This document shows, piece after piece, positions 6,874 through 10,508 of a stretch of DNA of 10,508 bases. This stretch comes from CAZLLV01 sp964560325. GTDB taxonomy: Bacteria > Acidobacteriota > Thermoanaerobaculia > Multivoradales > DATKCC01. The notes beneath the pieces were generated by a model, which was not told the DNA's origin, searched no databases, and was given only the letters and a program-made list of their open reading frames with translations. The DNA is taken from positions 1 to 10,508 of the forward strand of contig CAZLLV010000442.1 in the NCBI GenBank assembly GCA_964560325.1, in the 5' to 3' direction. Made by a program: the position numbers and the translations under genes. Within the stretch, counting starts at the first letter, position 1. Each line of letters opens with the position of its first letter.

Positions 6874-7049
6874 GTTCGGAGGACTGAAGGGTTCCGGCTC
6901 TCGCCGGAGAGGTTCCCCTACCTCGCAGTGGCATCCCCCCGCGAAACGTTTCACCCCGCCGCGAAAAAAACTGATCGGCCAGTCCGCTAGACTCTCGGGC
7001 GCGGGACGAGCTTCCGCATCCACCGACCGACATCACGAGGAGACTTCAC

Positions 7050-7475
7050 ATGCCGACACGCAACGCCACCGCCGTCTGGAACGGCGCGATCAAGGAAGGT
7101 AGCGGGACGATGAAGCTCGGGAGCGGCGCCTTCGAGGGGCCGTACTCCTTCGGCAGCCGGTTCGAGAGCGGCTCCGGCACCAACCCCGAGGAGCTGATCG
7201 GCGCCGCCCACGCAGGCTGCTTCTCGATGGCGCTCTCCGGCTTCCTCGGCCGCGCCGGCCACTCGCCGGAGAAGATCACCACGAAGGCGAAGGTCCACAT
7301 CGACAAGGACGGCGACGGCTTCTCGATCACCCGCATCGAGCTTCACACCGAGGTGAAGGCGCCGGGGCTCGAGGACGGCGAGCTCCAGGAGATCGCCAAG
7401 ACGGCGAAGGAGAAGTGCCCGGTCTCGCGCGCCCTCGCGGGTGTCGAGATCGCCCTCGACGCCAGGTTGATCTGA
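7050..7475 (+). CDS. osmC: OsmC-family peroxiredoxin (organic hydroperoxide reductase)
   Basis: A 141-residue cytoplasmic thiol peroxidase that reduces organic hydroperoxides. It aligns with E. coli OsmC over nearly its full length: TNPEELIGAAHAGCFSMALS (44-63) and KEKCPVSRAL (120-129) are the family signatures. The peroxidatic and resolving cysteines are C57 and C123; R37 and the glutamates E47/E48 fit the conserved Arg-Glu pair near the active site. It is the OsmC rather than the Ohr branch, judging by the close match to E. coli OsmC. GAGGAG lies 7 bases before ATG 7050. The gene stands alone, with 247 bases before it and repeats immediately after its stop. No regulator such as OhrR is adjacent. 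Confidence 0.95.
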   Translation: MPTRNATAVWNGAIKEGSGTMKLGSGAFEGPYSFGSRFESGSGTNPEELIGAAHAGCFSMALSGFLGRAGHSPEKITTKAKVHIDKDGDGFSITRIELHTEVKAPGLEDGELQEIAKTAKEKCPVSRALAGVEIALDARLI

Positions 7476-7564
7476 TCACCCCCCCCTCACCCTCGATCCC
7501 TCTCCATGCCCTCAGCCCGACAGGGCTTCGGGTTGAGGTGGGAGAGGGACGCCCCCACCCGACC
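7476..7564 (+). repeat. Stem-loop repeat directly after osmC, partial relative of the lepB-end repeat
   Basis: A pyrimidine-rich lead starting at the osmC stop codon runs into a long stem-loop: a perfect 9-bp outer stem (7497-7505 with 7541-7549) and a 9-bp inner stem with one G-T pair (7510-7518 with 7530-7538). It ends with GGGACGCCCCCACCCGACC (7546-7564), close to the far end of copy B read from lepB and to 2731-2748. In both the lepB and osmC cases the stop codon overlaps a GATC. It may terminate or stabilise osmC mRNA. Confidence 0.6.
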
Positions 7565-7584
7565 TCGTCCTCCGGCCCGGCGGT

Positions 7585-7751
7585 GGAGAGCCTGTGAAGG
7601 CATCTCCACCCGTCGCGAGGGCGTCATCCGCGCATCTCTCGCAAGGCGCGGCGCCGCAGGCGTAGCAGAGCTACGTCGAGAAGCCGCAACGCCGCGAGAG
7701 CTTGCGCGGGGGCGGCCGCAGCAGGGTCGGAGATGCCTTCACAGGTTCTCC
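7585..7751. repeat. 167-base element with 23-bp inverted ends, overlapping the hemF stop
   Basis: The ends 7585-7607 and 7729-7751 are inverted repeats, 23 paired positions with a single G-T mismatch. A one-base bulge then allows four more pairs (7608-7611 with 7724-7727). The interior can also pair: CTCTCGC (7635-7641) with GCGAGAG, and CGTAGC-AGA-GCTACG near its middle. It fills most of the gap between osmC and hemF. The right end contains the last codons and TGA stop of hemF. No transposase frame is inside. It could be a MITE-like or REP-like mobile repeat, or a structured RNA/bidirectional terminator. Confidence 0.75.
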
Positions 7752-8665
7752 GCCGCCCAATCACGCGGCTTCAGGAACTCTTCCAGGAGCCGCGCCTCCG
7801 CGCTCCCCTCCTCCGGCCGCCGGTCGTAGTCCCAGCGCACGAGCGGCGGCAGGGACATCAGGATCGACTCGGTCCGGCCGCCCGACTGGAGCCCGAAGAG
7901 CGTGCCCCGGTCGTAGACCAGGTTGAACTCGACGTAGCGCCCGCGCCGGTAGAGCTGCCAGCTCCGCTCGCGCTCGCCGTACCGGGTCTCTCGCCGGCGG
8001 GCGACGATCGGCAGGTAGGCCGGCAGGAACGAGTCCCCCACCGAGCGCAGGAAGTCGAACGAGCGCTCGAACCCCCACTCCGACAGATCGTCGAAGAAGA
8101 GCCCGCCGATGCCGCGCGGCTCGTCCCGGTGCGGCAGGAAGAAGTACTCGTCGCACCAGCGCTTGAAGCGCGGGTAGACCTCGCCGCCGAACGGCGCGCA
8201 GGCGTCGCGGGCGGTCTGGTGCCAGTGGACCGCGTCCTCCTCGAAGCCGTAGTACGGCGTCAGGTCGAAGCCGCCGCCGAACCACCAGACCGGCTCCGCC
8301 CCCGGCTTCTCCGCCACGAAGTAGCGGACGTTGGCGTGGGTGGTGGGAACGTACGGGTTCTCCGGGTGGAGGACGAGCGAAACACCGACCGCGCGGAAGG
8401 TGCGCCCGGCGAGCTCCGGCCGGCTCTGGGTCGCCGACGGCGGCAGCCCCGGGCCGTGGACGTCGGAGAACCCGACGCCGGCCTTCTCGAACAGCGCGCC
8501 GCCTTCGAGGATGCGCGACCGCCCCCCTCCCCCCTCGGCACGGCGCCACGCATCCTCGCGAAAGGCCGCGGCGCCGTCCTCCGCCTCCAGGGTCGAGGTG
8601 ATGCGCTCCTGGAGGCCGAGGAGGTACTCGCGCACCGCGTCCGGATCGCCCGCCGGGTTGACCAT
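7739..8665 (-). CDS. hemF: Oxygen-dependent coproporphyrinogen III oxidase
   Basis: This cytoplasmic enzyme decarboxylates two propionates of coproporphyrinogen III with O2 to give protoporphyrinogen IX in haem synthesis. The 308 residues align with E. coli HemF (299) from end to end: AGGGGRS-type motif at 43-50, PYVPTTHANVRYF (104-116, with the conserved H110), WWFGGGFDLTPYYGFEED (127-144), RGIGGLFFDD (184-193), YGERERSWQLYRRGRYVEF (229-247) and GGRTESILMSLPPLVRW (262-278). I chose ATG 8665 because it matches the E. coli start; no clear ribosome-binding site precedes it, and the frame stays open upstream over the divergent gene. An ATG at 8725 is possible but would add a sequence unlike HemF. 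The last three codons and the stop lie in the inverted end of a repeat. Its use implies aerobic growth. Confidence 0.97.
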   Translation of the reverse strand: MVNPAGDPDAVREYLLGLQERITSTLEAEDGAAAFREDAWRRAEGGGGRSRILEGGALFEKAGVGFSDVHGPGLPPSATQSRPELAGRTFRAVGVSLVLHPENPYVPTTHANVRYFVAEKPGAEPVWWFGGGFDLTPYYGFEEDAVHWHQTARDACAPFGGEVYPRFKRWCDEYFFLPHRDEPRGIGGLFFDDLSEWGFERSFDFLRSVGDSFLPAYLPIVARRRETRYGERERSWQLYRRGRYVEFNLVYDRGTLFGLQSGGRTESILMSLPPLVRWDYDRRPEEGSAEARLLEEFLKPRDWAAENL

Positions 8666-8723
8666 GGCGCGCAAGGCTAGCAGGCCGGGAAGGTGATGTG
8701 GAACGCGGCTGTTGGAGAGTGCC

Positions 8724-9947
8724 ATGGCGAGAGGCGAAGGGACGACGGACGAGCGGGTGCGGCGCGCGCTCGCGCTGCTGGCCGAGGCGGCGCAGGAGCG
8801 GCTGCGGCGGCATCCGCAGGGGCACCTGGCGGCCGGCGGCCGGGAGGAGCTGGAGGTGACCCTCGCCCTCCCCCTGACGACCGACGCGGCGGAGATCGAC
8901 CGCGCGGCCCGCGCGGTGGCGGACGGCATCGCGGGCGGCATCGACGGCCTGGTCCACCACCGCGCCTCGTTCCGTCCCGGCCGCGTCTACTGCCTGCGCT
9001 GCGGAAGCTCCGACTGCGATCACGCTCCCCTCCCCTCGGAGCGCTCGACCTTCGCCGGCTACGGCCCGTCCGGCGTGCCGCGCTTCCTCGACCTGCCGCA
9101 GTGGCTGATGGAGCGCGGCGACGCCCGCGCCGCGACGCTCTACGGCGAGGACGGGCCGCGCCGCCTCGACCGGGTGGTGGCGGTGACCGCGACCGGTGAG
9201 GAGCTGACTGCCGGCCTGCTCGACGTCTACCGCGATCAGGCGGCCGACTACCGGCTGCACGGCCAGGTCGCCGCCGGCTGGTTTCGGGCCACCGATGCGC
9301 ACGGTCACGGGACGCCGATCGCGGCGACCTTCCAGGTGGTCTCTTCGCGGCCGCCGGGCAACCGCCGGCGGCTCGGCATGAACGTCCTGGTCCAGGGCCC
9401 GGGCGGCGAGCCGGCGGAGCACCTGTACGACCGGCTGGGCGAGATTCCGTGGACGAGCGAGGTGCGCTGGGCACAGACCGTGTTGACGTCGATCGAGCGC
9501 AGCCTGACCGGGGCGGGCGGTAAGGGCAGGAAGGGGCGCAAGACGAAAGGCGGCGCCGAGGCGGCGATGGCGCACGCGGAGGGACGGATCGCGGGCCTTC
9601 TCGACGGGCTCGCCCGCCGGCTGGAGAAGGGGCGGCGGGCGAAGGAGCGGCGCACGCGACACGCGGAGGAGCGGCACGGGCAGGGCGACCGGCCGACGCG
9701 GATGGCGCTGACGGACCTGGCGCAGGCGAAGGACGAGGACGTGCTGCTCGATACGCAGAAGCGGACGTTCGTGGTTCTCGGCGACCGCGGGCGGGCGCAC
9801 GTGTTCAACCGGCAGGGGAAGATCGTGACGTCGGTGCGCTACTCGACCGACGCGATCGAGAAGCGCCGCGCCGGCGGCCGCTGGAAGCCGCTCCCGAAGG
9901 ACGAGGTGGCGGCGCTGCGAGTGATGGTGGGCGGAGCGCAGTCCTGA
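8724..9947 (+). CDS. Uncharacterised 407-residue protein with a C-x2-C-x4-C-x-H cluster
   Basis: I do not recognise this protein. An N-terminal helical, Ala/Arg/Glu-rich region (1-75) is followed by C90-x2-C93-x4-C98-x-H100, a likely zinc site reminiscent of, but not identical to, the SWIM pattern. The segment 105-260 looks like a folded domain (FLDLPQWLMERGD, AAGWFRATDAHGHGTPIAATF). A Lys/Arg/Gly-rich linker (265-325) leads to a C-terminal block (326-400) with VLLDTQKRTFVVLGDRGRAHVFNR-like beta strands (340-363) and a basic end. There is no signal peptide or membrane segment, so it is probably cytoplasmic. ATG 8724 has GGAGAG just upstream; a TTG at 8712 is possible but less likely. It diverges from hemF across 58 bases and overlaps the next gene, suggesting co-translation with the DUF2784 protein. 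Codon use is typical of the window. Confidence 0.85.
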   Translation: MARGEGTTDERVRRALALLAEAAQERLRRHPQGHLAAGGREELEVTLALPLTTDAAEIDRAARAVADGIAGGIDGLVHHRASFRPGRVYCLRCGSSDCDHAPLPSERSTFAGYGPSGVPRFLDLPQWLMERGDARAATLYGEDGPRRLDRVVAVTATGEELTAGLLDVYRDQAADYRLHGQVAAGWFRATDAHGHGTPIAATFQVVSSRPPGNRRRLGMNVLVQGPGGEPAEHLYDRLGEIPWTSEVRWAQTVLTSIERSLTGAGGKGRKGRKTKGGAEAAMAHAEGRIAGLLDGLARRLEKGRRAKERRTRHAEERHGQGDRPTRMALTDLAQAKDEDVLLDTQKRTFVVLGDRGRAHVFNRQGKIVTSVRYSTDAIEKRRAGGRWKPLPKDEVAALRVMVGGAQS

Positions 9948-10315
9948 ACGGCTACCGGCTGGCGGCGGACGCCGTCGTGGTGCTGCACCTGGGGTTCGTG
10001 CTCTTCGTGGTCCTCGGCGGGCTGCTGGCCGTCCGCTGGCCGCGCGTCGCCTGGGTGCATCTGCCGGTGGCGCTCTACGGGGCGTTGATCGAGATCGTCG
10101 GCTGGATCTGTCCGCTCACACCGCTGGAGCTCGACCTGCGTCGCGCGGCAGGCGAGGCGGGCTACGAGGGCGGTTTCGTGGAGCACTACCTCCTCCCGAT
10201 CCTCTACCCCGGCGCCCTCACCCGCGACATCCAGCTCCTCCTGGCGGCGGCGGTGGTGGTGATCAACGTGGCGGTCTACGCGGTGGTGCTCCGGCGAAGG
10301 CGGCGGGGCGGATAG
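9944..10315 (+). CDS. DUF2784 family membrane protein, probable CTG start
   Basis: A small inner-membrane protein of unknown function. Hallmarks of DUF2784 are HLGFVLFVVLGG (15-26), GWICPLTPLE (53-62) and GGFVEHYLLPILYP (76-89). Membrane segments are likely at about 9-30, 38-56 and 97-117, with an Arg-rich tail. From the frame, the expected N-terminus (NGYRLAADAVVVLHL) is only reached from CTG 9944, because no ATG, GTG or TTG lies at a suitable point between the previous stop and GTG 9977. GGAG at 9933-9936 is 7 bases before CTG. CTG overlaps the upstream TGA as CTGA, typical of coupled translation. With CTG the protein has 123 residues; from GTG 9977 it has 112 and a clipped first segment. 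Confidence 0.88.
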   Translation: MNGYRLAADAVVVLHLGFVLFVVLGGLLAVRWPRVAWVHLPVALYGALIEIVGWICPLTPLELDLRRAAGEAGYEGGFVEHYLLPILYPGALTRDIQLLLAAAVVVINVAVYAVVLRRRRRGG

Positions 10316-10393
10316 ACGGCGGGTGGAGTGGGGCTTCGTTGGAAGGTTCGGGGAGAGGGCGAGCGGGCGGGGCGGGGTCCCCTCCTCTGGGAC

Positions 10394-10437
10394 GGCTCGC
10401 GCAACAGCGCTGAAAGACAAACCGTAGGGCGCGAGCC
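10394..10437. repeat. 9-bp inverted repeat in the non-coding right end
   Basis: GGCTCGCGC (10394-10402) and GCGCGAGCC (10429-10437) are perfect inverted repeats with a 26-base loop. They lie in the 193 bases after the DUF2784 gene. The same stretch has GGTTCGGG and TCCCCTCCTC blocks at about 10345-10390 that loosely resemble the GC-rich repeat of copy B, with an insertion. I see no convincing gene in 10316-10508; frames open on the minus strand there have no conserved motif. Confidence 0.35.
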
Positions 10438-10508
10438 TCGATTCGCGTCCGGCGCGGAGAGTGAGTGCACGCCGCCACACTGGAGAGCGGCCGGCCGCTC
10501 AACGCCCG

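Noticed and set aside
3743..7036. A 1097-codon open frame on the minus strand across rocD, the small membrane gene and the copper lipoprotein gene
   Set aside because: Only its last 236 codons are a real gene (the OmpA-type lipoprotein, with a lipobox and its own GGAGGA site). The rest is His/Arg/Asp/Val-rich antisense to well-identified genes, as expected in GC-rich DNA.
7585..7751. CRISPR-like or tRNA-like structure in the osmC-hemF gap
   Set aside because: There are no direct repeats with spacers and no tRNA cloverleaf; the structure is one pair of inverted ends with a nested interior.
7761..9800. A 679-codon open frame on the minus strand across hemF and the 407-residue gene
   Set aside because: It is Arg/Pro/Ala-rich with no motif and lies in another frame of hemF, whose identity is certain.
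9839..10480. A 213-codon minus-strand frame over the DUF2784 gene and the right end
   Set aside because: It is antisense to a recognised family, His/Arg-rich, and has no motif or ribosome site.

Overview
The window is very GC-rich bacterial chromosome (about 70% by eye), with GC-ending codons and long antisense shadow ORFs opposite the real genes. Two lipoproteins, an OmpA-type peptidoglycan-binding protein and an oxygen-dependent HemF point to an aerobic or facultative Gram-negative. The style of several proteins (small membrane protein, CusF-like lipoprotein, DUF2784 protein, an unplaced Cys/His protein) is compatible with Acidobacteriota or a similar high-GC phylum, but no marker gene here settles the taxonomy.

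Layout. Bases 1-4453 hold three minus-strand genes, from right to left: an OmpA-family glycine-zipper lipoprotein, signal peptidase I (lepB), and a large MrfA/YprA-type DUF1998 helicase. The helicase frame runs without a stop off the left edge and enters what looks like an RNase H-like DEDD exonuclease (MrfB/YprB-like). A 310-base divergent region with three palindromes separates these from a plus-strand group: ornithine aminotransferase (rocD), a 66-residue membrane protein, a CusF-like copper-binding lipoprotein, and osmC. A 265-base gap made almost entirely of repeats follows. Then hemF lies on the minus strand, divergent from a plus-strand pair: a 407-residue uncharacterised protein with a C-x2-C-x4-C-x-H cluster and an overlapping DUF2784 membrane protein that appears to use a CTG start.

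The genes are mostly housekeeping or stress functions: DNA repair (helicase-exonuclease), protein export (lepB), envelope (OmpA lipoprotein), arginine/ornithine use (rocD), copper handling, peroxide defence (osmC) and haem synthesis (hemF). I see no phage, CRISPR, tRNA, rRNA or transposase gene.

The least ordinary content is in the repeats. A GC-rich hairpin repeat sits directly on the lepB stop codon, and an 83%-identical copy lies inside the helicase reading frame, where it encodes part of the linker to the exonuclease; the two copies differ by a compensated base pair in the hairpin stem. Partial relatives lie upstream of the helicase and directly after osmC. Separately, a 167-base element with 23-bp inverted ends fills most of the osmC-hemF gap, and one end supplies the last codons and stop of hemF.
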